DNA of 64,000 nucleotides, from positions 744,001 to 808,000 of the forward strand of contig NZ_RJJD01000001.1 of assembly GCF_003721515.1 (NCBI RefSeq), read 5' to 3'. The DNA comes from Rufibacter latericius. GTDB lineage: Bacteria > Bacteroidota > Bacteroidia > Cytophagales > Hymenobacteraceae. Positions 36,438 through 45,357 of this stretch are shown here, in pieces. The notes under the pieces were generated by a model. That model ran no database searches, was not told where the DNA came from, and saw only the letters and a program-made list of their open reading frames with translations. Numbering within the stretch: position 1 is the first letter of the stretch; each line of letters opens with the position of its first letter. The translations under genes and the position numbers were made by a program.

Positions 36438-36958
36438 CTAAAGCCCCTTGCCCTTCGCTCAAAAAATAACATCTGAAAAATCACCAGCACCGTTCCGGTG
36501 AACAAGGTACTGGCCACTATCTTGGCTAACGTAAAACCAATCAGTTTAAATCCGTTGAGCTCCAGAAAAAACAGGGTGAAATGGTGCACGAAGATCAGCG
36601 TCATGCCATAGGTGAGAAACCAGCGCCAGCCCATTGAGGGCAAACTAGCATGGTCTGAAGGCTCGTATCCGTCCCGCGGGGTAATCAGTTTGAGCATGGA
36701 GGGCCGAAGATACGCCAAAAGCACCGTGGCCGCCGCGTGCACCCCAGAGGTGTCATAGAACAGGTCAATGGTGAACCCGCAGATGAACCCCAGAAGCAGC
36801 AACAGCACCTTGTCCATCTCTATGGGCAGGAAAAGAATGAACCCGATGTACACAAAGCAGAAGCCGGTCTCAAAGAGCACCAGGTTGCGCATGAGCAACA
36901 CCTGCAGGCTCATCAAGACTACGAACTGCACAAAGTGTATGAACCTGAAACTATTCAT
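36434..36958 (-). CDS. mreD: Rod-shape determining protein MreD
   Basis: Hydrophobic protein of 174 aa with five or six membrane segments, matching MreD in size and position between mreC and mrdA. The segment GFICGFTIDLFYDTSGVHA is the most conserved stretch. It overlaps both neighbours (8 bp with mreC, 4 bp with mrdA), a sign of a tight operon. Confidence 0.88.
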   Translation of the reverse strand: MNSFRFIHFVQFVVLMSLQVLLMRNLVLFETGFCFVYIGFILFLPIEMDKVLLLLLGFICGFTIDLFYDTSGVHAAATVLLAYLRPSMLKLITPRDGYEPSDHASLPSMGWRWFLTYGMTLIFVHHFTLFFLELNGFKLIGFTLAKIVASTLFTGTVLVIFQMLFFERRARGFR

Positions 36959-37868
36959 TGCCTTCGGTTATGCCTGATTTTACCAGCAAGCTGTCAAGCT
37001 CGGGCTTGCGTTTGTTTTCCACTACGTACACGTAAGACAGTTTCTCAAAATCAACGCTCAGGCCTACCACAATGGTGTAGAAGCTTTTATCCAGTTCTTT
37101 CTTTACGCTAATCACACGTCCCACCAAAATACCCGGCGGATAAATCCCCCCGGCCCCGGAAGTCACCACCGAATCGCCTTTGAAGATCTTCTCACTCAAC
37201 GGAATGTAATGCAGACTGGCGGTTTTAGGATCTTCGGTATCCCAGCGGATGGAGCCCAAACTCTTGTTTCGCTTCAATTTCACCGAGATCAACGTCTGGG
37301 AGTGCAGCAGCGAGGTCACGGTGGCGTAATGCTTAGAGACGGCTTTCACCCTGCCTACAATGCCGTTGGCCGTCAATACTCCCATGCCCGGCTTTATGCC
37401 AGCATCTGAGCCTACGTTGAGCGCCAAATGGTTATTCAAGCCACGCACCGAGTTGCTGGTTACCCTGGCAGGATGGTAGGTAAACACCACTGGCCCTAAC
37501 GAATCTACCGGAGCCGTGAGGGAATCGTTGGCGCCCCCCGGCACTGGAGTTGGAGGCAGGCTCGCGAAAAGAGAATCTCTTGGGGTACCCAGGCTATCGT
37601 TCAGTTGCTGTTCCTGTATCTGGGTGATCTGGGCCCTTAGCCGGGCATTCTCTAGGGCCAGGCTCTGGTTTACCTCCGTCAAACGGAAATAATCAGACAC
37701 CTGGCTCTGGAGCTCTAATATCCGTCCCACATAGTAGTTAGATGACTGATAGAACGCAGCACTGTGGTAGGTGTTGCTCCGGTACAGCAGGTAAATGGAA
37801 ACCCCCTCTAACAGCAAGAACACCAGAAAAGCCCTAATCCGGAAGATGAAAATAAATAGTTTCCGCAT
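36951..37868 (-). CDS. mreC: Rod-shape determining protein MreC
   Basis: Periplasmic scaffold of 305 aa with one N-terminal transmembrane helix (about 8-28), a coiled coil (~55-95, NQSLALENARLRAQITQIQEQQ) and a two-barrel MreC domain (ARVTSNSVRGLNNHLALNVGSDAGI; GNGI/ANGIVGRV). It bridges MreB inside with PBP2/RodA outside. A Pro/Ser-rich insertion (~97-125) separates coil and barrels. Confidence 0.93.
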   Translation of the reverse strand: MRKLFIFIFRIRAFLVFLLLEGVSIYLLYRSNTYHSAAFYQSSNYYVGRILELQSQVSDYFRLTEVNQSLALENARLRAQITQIQEQQLNDSLGTPRDSLFASLPPTPVPGGANDSLTAPVDSLGPVVFTYHPARVTSNSVRGLNNHLALNVGSDAGIKPGMGVLTANGIVGRVKAVSKHYATVTSLLHSQTLISVKLKRNKSLGSIRWDTEDPKTASLHYIPLSEKIFKGDSVVTSGAGGIYPPGILVGRVISVKKELDKSFYTIVVGLSVDFEKLSYVYVVENKRKPELDSLLVKSGITEGNE

Positions 37869-37880
37869 GGGCGCGTGCGC

Positions 37881-38909
37881 TTAGCTCAACAGCACGTTGC
37901 GGAAACCCTCAATGTTTTTCACGGCAGCGCCGGTACCCCGCACCACCGCTCTCAACGGATCTTCCGCAATATGGATAGGCAATTTGGTTTTGGCGGCCAG
38001 ACGTTTGTCCAAGCCTCTCAGAAGTGCTCCCCCGCCAATCAGGTGAATCCCGTTGTCGTAGATATCGGCGGAAAGTTCTGGCGGTGCAATCTCCAGGGCC
38101 TTTAGAACAGCCTCCTCGATTTTAGACACCGACTTATCCAGCGCGATGGCAATTTCCTGATAAGTTACCTTGATCACCTTCGGGATACCCGTCATCAAGT
38201 CACGGCCTCTGATCTCAAAGTCTGCGGGGGGGTTGTCCAGCTCGGTTAATACAGCACCAACCTCAATCTTGATTTTCTCCGCAGAACGTTCGCCAATCAG
38301 CAGGTTGTGCTGGCGGCGCATGTGGTCCAAAATGTCTTTGTTGAACACGTCACCCGCTACGCGGATGGACTGGTCGCACACGATCCCTGACAGGGCAATC
38401 ACGGCAATCTCGGTGGTACCACCTCCTATGTCTACCACCATGGTTCCGATGGGCTGCTCCACATCAATTCCAATCCCGATGGCGGCGGCCATCGGTTCCT
38501 GGATCATCCAGACCTCGCGAGCATCGGCGTGCTCGCAGGAGTCTTTAACGGCGCGTTTCTCTACCTCGGTGATCCCAGACGGAATACACACCACCATGCG
38601 GTAAGAGGGCTGAAAAAGGCGTTTCTTGCCTTTGTCAATCATCTTGATCAACCCCCGGATCATCATCTCAGCCGCGGTGAAGTCCGCGATCACGCCGTCT
38701 TTCAACGGACGGATGGTTTTGATGTTCTCGTGGGTTTTCTCGTGCATTTGCTGCGCCTCGCGTCCTACGGCCAACACTTTGTTGGTTCTTCGGTCAAGGG
38801 CTATAATAGAAGGTTCGTCTACTACAATTTTATCGTTATGGATGATGAGGGTATTGGCCGTACCCAAATCAATCGCTATATCAGAAGTAAAAAAGTTAAA
38901 TAATCCCAT
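37881..38909 (-). CDS. mreB: Actin-like cell-shape protein MreB
   Basis: Bacterial actin of 342 aa with phosphate loops DIAIDLGTANTL (9-20) and DIGGGTTEIAVIALSG, and a C-terminal adenosine motif HLIGGGALLRGLD. It organises the elongasome at the inner membrane. First gene of mreB-mreC-mreD-mrdA-rodA; the order is the classical one. CAAAATTA at 38985-38992 reads TAATTTTG on the minus strand, a possible -7 element about 75 bp upstream, without a clear -33. Confidence 0.97.
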   Translation of the reverse strand: MGLFNFFTSDIAIDLGTANTLIIHNDKIVVDEPSIIALDRRTNKVLAVGREAQQMHEKTHENIKTIRPLKDGVIADFTAAEMMIRGLIKMIDKGKKRLFQPSYRMVVCIPSGITEVEKRAVKDSCEHADAREVWMIQEPMAAAIGIGIDVEQPIGTMVVDIGGGTTEIAVIALSGIVCDQSIRVAGDVFNKDILDHMRRQHNLLIGERSAEKIKIEVGAVLTELDNPPADFEIRGRDLMTGIPKVIKVTYQEIAIALDKSVSKIEEAVLKALEIAPPELSADIYDNGIHLIGGGALLRGLDKRLAAKTKLPIHIAEDPLRAVVRGTGAAVKNIEGFRNVLLS

Positions 38910-39316
38910 TATTCGTCAGTGGTGCGGTCTCCGTCAGAACGCTATATATGAAATTTATTTTCGCAGCTAGGCATTACAATGGCGCAAAATTACGTATTTC
39001 CCGCCAATAATTACGCTTGAGGGTGAGACAGTTCTGTTTTATCCCTTTTTAATGGAAAACGGCCCTAAAAAGGGCAAAATCCCCCTCCTCTCAACCCGCT
39101 TTGGTCTTCTACGAATTAAGAACCGGTAACACTGGAAATACCTATGAATTCAAACGAGATCCAATTTCTGAAATGGGATAGCTATGAGTCCTGGATTTGC
39201 AAAATCCATTTTTGCAGGTTTCAGTTTTTAAGCTACTTCCGGGAAAACGCTCTCAAAACAAAAGCCCGGCCGCTTTTAGAGCAACCGGGCCTGCACTGCC
39301 TCAAAATGGGTGAGAA
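38910..39316. other. Spacer between mreB and purH
   Basis: About 400 bp without a credible gene. It holds degenerate palindrome cores (about 39026-39072 and 39232-39256), the possible mreB -7 element and the purH terminator. The stretch 39110-39225 shows no feature I can name. Confidence 0.4.
39256..39292 (-). terminator. Terminator of the purN-purH operon
   Basis: On the minus strand GCCCGG...CCGGGC (39290-39285 with 39269-39264) with a G-U-containing inner stem is followed by TTTTGTTTT. It starts 27 bp past the purH stop. Confidence 0.8.
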
Positions 39317-40846
39317 TTAGTGTTTAAAGTGGCGCACGCCAGTCATGACCATGGCCATGTTGCGGGCATCACAGGCGGAAATGGAGTCCTGGTCTTTGAT
39401 GGAACCACCCGGCTGCACCACCGCAGTAATGCCGGCTTCTGCGGCGATCTCCACACAATCCGGAAACGGGAAGAACGCATCTGAGGCCATAACGGCGCCT
39501 CCCAAGTCAAACCCGAACCCGCGGGCTTTCTCAATGGCCTGGCGCAGGGCATCTACGCGCGAGGTCTGGCCCACGCCGCTGGCCAGCAACTGATTTCCGC
39601 GGGCCAGTACAATGGTATTTGACTTGGTGTGCTTGCAAACCTTCAGGGCGAACTCCAGGCCTTGCACCTCTTCCTCAGACGGACCACGCTGGGTAACCGT
39701 TTTGAAATCAGCGGCTGTTTCAACAGCGAGGTCTTTGTCTTGCTCAATCACGCCGTTGAGTAAGGTCTTGAACAGCTTGGAAGGCAATTGTACTGGTTTC
39801 TGGCGTAGCAGAATGCGGTTTTTCTTGGAACGCAGCAGGTCCAGGGCATCCTGGTCATACTCGGGGGCAATCAGTACCTCGAAAAACAATTTGTTTAGTT
39901 CTTCGGCGGTAGCCAAGTCCACGGTTTTGTTCACGATGATCACCCCTCCGAAGGCAGACACCGGGTCGCAGGCCAATGCGTTCACGTAGGCCTGGTGCAA
40001 AGAATCAGCCACGGCCACGCCGCAGGCATTGGTGTGTTTCAGGATGGCAACGGCCGGTTGGTCTGAGAACTCCGCCATTAAGAGAACGGCCGCATCAACG
40101 TCTACCAGGTTGTTGTACGATAGCTCTTTTCCGTTCAGTTTGTCAAAAAGGGCTTCTAAATCGCCGTAGAAATACCCTTTCTGGTGCGGGTTCTCGCCGT
40201 AACGCAGGGTTTGGCTGGTGCGCTCGCTTTGCTTGAAGGCCGGGGCCAGGTCCTGTTCTTTGCTCAGATAATTGAAGATGTGGGTGTCATAGTGCGACGA
40301 CACATCAAAGGCTTTGGCCGCGAAACGCTTGCGGTCCGCCAATACAGTGTTGCCTTCTTTGGTTTGCAGCAACTCCACCACTTCGCCGTACTGCTCACGC
40401 GAAGACACGATCAAAACGTCCTGGAAATTCTTCGCCGCCGCGCGGATCAGGGAAATTCCCCCAATATCGATTTTCTCAATCACGTCTTCTTCGGCGGCGC
40501 CGGAAGCTACGGTTTCCTCAAACGGGTACAGATCTACAATCACCAGATCCAGAGCCGGAATCTGGAATTGCTCTACTTCCTGCTGATCTTGTTCGTGGCT
40601 GCGGCGATGCAGGATTCCCCCAAAGATTTTAGGATGAAGGGTTTTCACGCGTCCTCCGAAGATAGACGGATAATCGGTCACGCTGTCAACGGCCACCACA
40701 TCGGCGCCCAAGCCTTCCAGGAAGGTCTGGGTACCGCCGGTAGAATAGAAAGTGACGCCTTGTTTCTGCAACTCGCGCACCAACGGCTCCAGGCCATCTT
40801 TGTAGTACACCGAGATTAGGGCAGATTTGATTTTAACGGAATTCAT
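39317..40846 (-). CDS. purH: Bifunctional AICAR transformylase/IMP cyclohydrolase
   Basis: Performs the last two steps of IMP synthesis. Length from the ATG at 40846 is 509 aa, family-typical; the upstream TTG at 40882 is not needed. The IMPCH domain is N-terminal (ALISVYYKDGLEPL; STGGTQTFLEGLG) and the AICARFT domain C-terminal (LRYGENPHQKG; KHTNACGVAV with catalytic Lys-His). It follows the aspartyl protease gene after 32 bp. Confidence 0.96.
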   Translation of the reverse strand: MNSVKIKSALISVYYKDGLEPLVRELQKQGVTFYSTGGTQTFLEGLGADVVAVDSVTDYPSIFGGRVKTLHPKIFGGILHRRSHEQDQQEVEQFQIPALDLVIVDLYPFEETVASGAAEEDVIEKIDIGGISLIRAAAKNFQDVLIVSSREQYGEVVELLQTKEGNTVLADRKRFAAKAFDVSSHYDTHIFNYLSKEQDLAPAFKQSERTSQTLRYGENPHQKGYFYGDLEALFDKLNGKELSYNNLVDVDAAVLLMAEFSDQPAVAILKHTNACGVAVADSLHQAYVNALACDPVSAFGGVIIVNKTVDLATAEELNKLFFEVLIAPEYDQDALDLLRSKKNRILLRQKPVQLPSKLFKTLLNGVIEQDKDLAVETAADFKTVTQRGPSEEEVQGLEFALKVCKHTKSNTIVLARGNQLLASGVGQTSRVDALRQAIEKARGFGFDLGGAVMASDAFFPFPDCVEIAAEAGITAVVQPGGSIKDQDSISACDARNMAMVMTGVRHFKH

Positions 40847-40878
40847 ATAGATAACAAAATGTAGGTTCTCAGATAGAT

Positions 40879-41706
40879 TCAATTTCTCCAGACCTGGTAC
40901 TGCTTCAGGTCAAGGTAATAGGTGTTTTCCCGGATGAAGTCGAAGTTGAGGGCTCCGTCATACAGTATGTCTTTCACGGTAGCAGGTGCCGGCAGTGCTT
41001 TGCGGTGCAGGGTTAACGGTACCTTCTCCAACTGAGTACCGGGAGCAGCCGAGGCATTCAATCCCAGTAGGTTTACCGTTGCGGGAGAAAGCAGGATTTG
41101 ATCCAGATTACCGGAGTCAAACAAAAACCAAAGTTTTCGGTGTGGAGCCTGCACTTCCAGAAAAAGGCTGAGCTCATTTCCTGCCAAACCAGTGGCAAAG
41201 CGGCTGTTCACCAAAGCAAGGTTCTTTTGCCTGCCGGCGAAGCTTTTTTGGTCCTCCAGGGTAAGTTGGTCGTTCTTCAGGTCGATACCCAGGATTTTAC
41301 CGGCAAACGTCTTCAGGGAGATCACGCCGTCTAAGTGGGGCAAACCCGCGGGCAGAATACGCATTAAGTCCCACACCGCCACTTGATTTTGAAACAAGCG
41401 CTGCCCGTTCAACAACAACTCCACGCTATCGCATTTCTGGAAAACCACTTTCTCGCCCGTCATTCGGTACGCCGGGATCTGGCCATACGGAGTTTTAGAG
41501 AGCGCCTTGGCTACCTCTGGGGAGATGATGGTTTCGCCGCCTCCCGTATCAAACAAAAACCGATACGGCTTGCCTTGTACCACTACCTGCACGGCTTTCA
41601 GGTTACCGGCGTATTTTTCAAGAGGGATTCTGGCCTGGGAGAAGGCCCGCAGATGACACGTCCAAAGCAGCAAGAGCAGTAGAAAAGTCCGTGTCAGTTG
41701 CTTCAT
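40879..41706 (-). CDS. Exported retropepsin-like aspartyl protease with two active-site motifs
   Basis: Protein of 275 aa with a signal peptide (1-~24, AFSQ). Two aspartyl-protease motifs in one chain, D53-T-G (FLFDTGGG) and D197-S-G (FLFDSGN), suggest a two-lobed, pepsin-like arrangement from a duplicated retropepsin half. Such clan AA proteins are common in Bacteroidota and poorly characterised. It lies between purN (12 bp upstream) and purH (32 bp downstream), though a link to purine synthesis is not evident. Confidence 0.85.
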   Translation of the reverse strand: MKQLTRTFLLLLLLWTCHLRAFSQARIPLEKYAGNLKAVQVVVQGKPYRFLFDTGGGETIISPEVAKALSKTPYGQIPAYRMTGEKVVFQKCDSVELLLNGQRLFQNQVAVWDLMRILPAGLPHLDGVISLKTFAGKILGIDLKNDQLTLEDQKSFAGRQKNLALVNSRFATGLAGNELSLFLEVQAPHRKLWFLFDSGNLDQILLSPATVNLLGLNASAAPGTQLEKVPLTLHRKALPAPATVKDILYDGALNFDFIRENTYYLDLKQYQVWRN

Positions 41707-41718
41707 CTCTTCTCAGGG

Positions 41719-42348
41719 TTAGGCTGCGGGCGTTTCGGGGCTGTTTTTGGAAGAAGTCAGCAATTCCTCCACCACGCGGGGCAGGTGCCGGTGCTCCAGG
41801 GTAAGGACGCGGGCGGCCAGAGTCTCGCAGGTATCATCGGCCTGAACAGGGCAACGTTCCTGGAAAATAGGCGCTCCCTCGTCATAATGTTCGTTCACGA
41901 AATGGATGGTGATGCCGGTCTCGGCTTCCTGTGCGTTGATGACTGCCTGGTGCACGTGCTGCCCATGCATGCCTTTGCCGCCAAACTTGGGTAATAGCGC
42001 CGGATGGATGTTGATGATTTTATCGGGAAACGCCTGCACAAACGAAGAAGGCAACAGCCACAGAAACCCGGCCAGCACAATGAGATCTGGATGGTAGGCC
42101 TGCACCTGTGCCAGTACCTCTCCGCTTTTTAGGGCCGCACGATCAAAAACCGCCGTAGGCACCCCAAAGTTCTGGGCACGCTGTAGGGCATACGCGTCTG
42201 GATTGTTGGAAAAGAGCGCCACCACCTGAATGTGCGGGTGCTGCTCAAACTGCTCCAGCAGGCGCTGGGCATTGCTCCCTGACCCGGAAGCGAAAATAAC
42301 GATGTTCTTTTTGTCTGACGTGGTACCCAAAACTGCCTGTGCTGTCAA
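41719..42348 (-). CDS. purN: Phosphoribosylglycinamide formyltransferase
   Basis: Folate-dependent GAR formyltransferase of 209 aa. The N-terminal IVIFASGSGSNAQ binds phosphate, and HPALLPKFGGKGMHGQHVHQAV carries the catalytic His and folate loop. The only starts before the conserved core are TTG codons (42348 or 42330); no ATG or GTG is in frame before the upstream stop. A -7-like TATCTTTG (42364-42357) would place transcription start near 42350, so the message may have almost no leader if 42348 is used. The start is therefore uncertain. Confidence 0.9.
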   Translation of the reverse strand: MTAQAVLGTTSDKKNIVIFASGSGSNAQRLLEQFEQHPHIQVVALFSNNPDAYALQRAQNFGVPTAVFDRAALKSGEVLAQVQAYHPDLIVLAGFLWLLPSSFVQAFPDKIINIHPALLPKFGGKGMHGQHVHQAVINAQEAETGITIHFVNEHYDEGAPIFQERCPVQADDTCETLAARVLTLEHRHLPRVVEELLTSSKNSPETPAA

Positions 42349-42356
42349 TGGAAGAG

Positions 42357-42364
42357 CAAAGATA
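42357..42364 (-). promoter_or_regulatory. Possible -7 element ahead of purN
   Basis: TATCTTTG on the minus strand fits TAnnTTTG. The region 19-21 nt further upstream has no TTTG, so only half of the promoter is supported. Confidence 0.35.
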
Positions 42365-42514
42365 GTGTTTCTGGGGTATTTTTCCGGTAAACCGGGTGAA
42401 AACGTTTAAAAGGATAGGGTTTGGCGTTTAACCTGCAGAAAGAGAAGTCTATTTTGTATGGTTTTTGGGTTTCCTGTTAGATTGGCCAGGATTGAGAAAA
42501 GATTGTTGAATGTG

Positions 42515-42548
42515 TTTTGAAGGTAGTTTTCAGAAAACAGCCTCTAAG
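42515..42548. repeat. Interspersed palindrome upstream of purN
   Basis: TTTTGAAGGTAGTTTTC / GAAAACAGCCTCTAAG: core GTTTTC-a-GAAAAC kept, outer stem imperfect. Confidence 0.55.
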
Positions 42549-42935
42549 CCTTTTTTTATTGGAATTGACTTCTTTAACTTTTTTGGTTGTTTTCGGCTTC
42601 ACTCATCTCTGCAACTTCGCCAGCCGTTGTTGGTGTTCAAATGAACGACTAGAATTGCCTTCCCAAATGCACGTCCCCTTTGAAGTGGGTAGGGGAATGA
42701 CATCTCCTGCCGGTCTTCTTTCATGGTTCAAGTCTGAGACTTGGACCTACTTTGATCTGTAGTTTGCAACTTCAGTGAGGCGATAGCCTCAAAACCACTT
42801 TATGGGTCATTACCTCCCACTTCCTCCCTTCTAACTTTTGGGCGAGGTGACAGCCGCAACTAAGGTTTTTTGTTAAAATAAGGGTACAAGCGTTTATAGG
42901 TCGATTTCATTAAAACAGCTTTAAAATGGCAATGC

Positions 42936-43772
42936 TTAGGCGTTCAACCGCATGACTCCGGTGGGCACTTGTTTGTTTTGGATGGGTTGGTGCGCTTGAA
43001 CACGGGGTTTCTTTTCCGTCAAATACTTCCAGTAACGCTTGGGCATGTGGCGGAGGTGGAGCTTTTTGTTTTTCCGTTCCGGGATGTTGACGTGGTCAAA
43101 ATAGGCTTGCCACAGTTGCTGGTAAAACGGTTCCACCTGGGTGAGGATATCCGGAGATAATTGTCCTTTCCGCAAACCCAAAGGTGCTTCTTCCAGGGAA
43201 ACCATGTTGACTTGCTCCAGATCATAATAAGCCCCGTATTCCCGACGCACGTCATAGATAAGCCAGGGCTGATCGGCGTAGCGTTTCTCAAAATGGGGCA
43301 CTACCAACGGAAGCACGTTGAAGTCCGGGCTAATGGGTGCGATGTACAACCCATCTTGGGTGCGCTGGAACCGGATAAAGGCTTCCATGCGATGCTTCTC
43401 CCGGAACATCTGCTTGCCTACCGCCGCCATTTTCTGGACGCAGGGTTCGGCAAAATTTTCTTCTATGCCTTCCTTGGTACTGGAAAACACCAGACGCACA
43501 AACTGGAAGAGGAGCATCTCAAACCCGGGTTGTTCCCAGAGATAAGCCTTGTACACGTTTTCCCAGGCGGTTTTCGACAGCTTTTTGCCTAAACCGTCCC
43601 AAACGCGTTTGGCTTTTTCCTCTTGAGTGGGCACGAAGTGGTGGGTTGCGAAAATGCCCGGCGGGGCCTCGCCTTCTTTGCCTATCTGGGTAGGCCATTC
43701 TTTGCGCTCATACGCTTCAAACACCACCGTCAGGAGGCCTTCAAAGGAACCATCGTAGGTATAGAAATGCAT
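42936..43772 (-). CDS. TIGR03915-type putative DNA metabolism/repair protein
   Basis: Protein of 278 aa from the ATG at 43772 (the GTG at 43778 is in frame). The N-terminal FYTYDGSFEGLLTVVFEAY is the signature of the TIGR03915/DUF4130 family. This family is nearly always encoded with a radical-SAM protein of the TIGR03916 type, as here. The pair is predicted to act on DNA, but no reaction has been assigned to my knowledge. No catalytic residue can be singled out. Confidence 0.85.
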   Translation of the reverse strand: MHFYTYDGSFEGLLTVVFEAYERKEWPTQIGKEGEAPPGIFATHHFVPTQEEKAKRVWDGLGKKLSKTAWENVYKAYLWEQPGFEMLLFQFVRLVFSSTKEGIEENFAEPCVQKMAAVGKQMFREKHRMEAFIRFQRTQDGLYIAPISPDFNVLPLVVPHFEKRYADQPWLIYDVRREYGAYYDLEQVNMVSLEEAPLGLRKGQLSPDILTQVEPFYQQLWQAYFDHVNIPERKNKKLHLRHMPKRYWKYLTEKKPRVQAHQPIQNKQVPTGVMRLNA

Positions 43773-43787
43773 GGGCACTTAATTTAA

Positions 43788-43931
43788 TCAGGAAGCGATG
43801 CGCACAGAGGTGCGTCTGCCGTTGTTGTCGTTGCGTTGCGCCGAAAGCTGACGAAGGTAGGGCACCAGGGTGCTGAGTTTGCAACGGAAAGAAACAGGAG
43901 CTACGGTTTGGCGGTTGGCTACAGTTGGCAT
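43788..43931 (-). CDS. Possible 47-residue basic protein between the repair-pair genes
   Basis: ATG at 43931, stop 43788, 15 bp before the TIGR03915-type gene. The product MPTVANRQTVAPVSFRCKLS... is basic (eight Arg or more) and rich in polar residues. It could be a genuine small gene, or the 5' leader of the next gene. No family is recognised and coding is uncertain. Confidence 0.3.
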   Translation of the reverse strand: MPTVANRQTVAPVSFRCKLSTLVPYLRQLSAQRNDNNGRRTSVRIAS

Positions 43932-44011
43932 GGTAGGTAATGATCTATGAGGTTTTACAAAAACAATTCTTTTTCTCTTTAGCGGAGAAAGGATACAAGG
44001 CAGATGGGGTT

Positions 44012-45277
44012 TTAGCCTGCCTGCTGGAACAGATCCAGTTGGCTCCCCCATAAGCTGGCCCGGCTCCCCTTCTCCCCGAAAATGATTCTTCTCCGGATGG
44101 CTTCTTCGTCCCATTCTCTTGTCTCCAAACTGCGCCCTCCGCAGGTGATAAAATACTTGGCCCGTTTCAACACCACCCCTATCTGGCGCAGGTGCTCCCA
44201 GGTGAGATGGGCAAAGCGGCGGGCGGCCACTATCTTTTTCGCTGACTTAATCCCGATACCCGGCACCCGCAAAATCATCTCGTAGTCGGCGGTATTGATC
44301 TCCAGCGGGAACACGTGCCGGTTGCGCAGGGCCCAGGCCAGCTTAGGATCAATCTGCAGGTCTAGTTGCGGGTTCTGTTCGTCCAATAATTCGTTCACTC
44401 CGAACCCGTAAAGGCGCACGAGCCAATCGGCTTGGTACAACCGGTTCTCCCGGATGATGGGCGGCGTACTGATAAGAGGCAGGCGGCTATCTGTCACCAC
44501 TGGCACGTACCCTGAGTAGTACACCCGCTTGAGTTGGAAGTTCTGGTACAGGCCATCGGCCAGGGTCATGATCTGGCGGTCACTCTCTCCTGTGGCACCT
44601 ACAATCAACTGGGTGCTTTGCCCGGCTGGCGCGAAGGAAGGCGTAGACTTGAACAGTTTCTTCTCCTCCTTCACCAGCACCAACTGGTCTTTGATGTGCC
44701 CCATTGGGGTAAGCACCTCCTTGAAGTTCTTCTCAGGAGCTAAGGACTGTAGACTTTCCTCGGTGGGCAATTCAATGTTCACGCTCAACCTGTCGGCGTA
44801 CAGGCCGGCTTCCTTTACCAGTTCCTCGCTTGCACCCGGAATGGTTTTGAGGTGGATGTAACCGTTGAACTTATGTTCCTGGCGCAGCTTTTTCGCCACG
44901 CGTACCAAGCGTTCCATGGTGTAATCTGCGTTCTTGAAGATACCCGAGCTCAGGAACAGGCCCTCTATATAGTTACGACGGTAAAAGTTGATGGTCAGGT
45001 CTACTACTTCCTGCACGGTGAAAGCCGCGCGTTTCACGTCATTGCTTTTCCTGGACACACAATAGGCGCAATCGAAAATGCAGAAGTTGGTGAGCAATAT
45101 TTTTAGCAAAGACACGCAACGGCCATCCTCGGTATAGCTGTGGCAAATCCCCATGCCCTCGGCATTCCCTAATCCTTTCCCCTCATTTTTGCGTTTACCG
45201 CCGCTGGAAGAGCAGGAAACATCGTACTTAGCCGAATCTGCCAAAATACTTAGTTTTTCTACAAGCGAAGTATGCAT
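44012..45277 (-). CDS. Radical-SAM putative DNA modification/repair protein (TIGR03916 type)
   Basis: Protein of 421 aa. The [4Fe-4S]/SAM motif is C66-x3-C70-x2-C73 (FCIFDCAYC). Extra Cys at 22, 45 and 54 lie before it. A helix-hairpin-helix DNA-binding element, LRVPGIGIKSAKKIVAARR, sits near 320-340, followed by a Cys-containing segment (YFITCGG). HhH plus radical SAM suggests lesion or base chemistry on DNA. Partner of the TIGR03915-type protein; a 257-bp gap between the start of the latter and this stop holds the small ORF. Confidence 0.88.
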   Translation of the reverse strand: MHTSLVEKLSILADSAKYDVSCSSSGGKRKNEGKGLGNAEGMGICHSYTEDGRCVSLLKILLTNFCIFDCAYCVSRKSNDVKRAAFTVQEVVDLTINFYRRNYIEGLFLSSGIFKNADYTMERLVRVAKKLRQEHKFNGYIHLKTIPGASEELVKEAGLYADRLSVNIELPTEESLQSLAPEKNFKEVLTPMGHIKDQLVLVKEEKKLFKSTPSFAPAGQSTQLIVGATGESDRQIMTLADGLYQNFQLKRVYYSGYVPVVTDSRLPLISTPPIIRENRLYQADWLVRLYGFGVNELLDEQNPQLDLQIDPKLAWALRNRHVFPLEINTADYEMILRVPGIGIKSAKKIVAARRFAHLTWEHLRQIGVVLKRAKYFITCGGRSLETREWDEEAIRRRIIFGEKGSRASLWGSQLDLFQQAG

Positions 45278-45357
45278 CTGCTATGCGTTTTAAGTCTTTG
45301 AATACGTTAGCAAGATAGAGCCCTCCCTTCAAAATAACTAATATTTTTAGTTTAAAT

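Larger units (their letters stand above)
42349..42935. other. 587-bp gene-free region with repeat fragments
   Basis: The 81-codon ORF at 42517-42762 has no coding signature. The region holds an interspersed palindrome (42515-42548), a 16-nt word (42623-42638) shared inverted with 30566-30581, short palindromic pieces (AGTCTGAGACT near 42730) and another degenerate palindrome near 42890-42927. It looks like decayed repeats. Confidence 0.5.

Noticed and set aside
42517-42762. 81-aa plus-strand ORF in a gene-free region
   Set aside because: Overlaps a palindrome and repeat fragments, has no recognisable domain and unusual composition.
43788-44114. 108-aa ORF overlapping the radical-SAM gene end
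   Set aside because: The first 60 codons overlap the 3' end of the radical-SAM gene in another frame; only the last 47 codons from the ATG at 43931 are considered, with low confidence.
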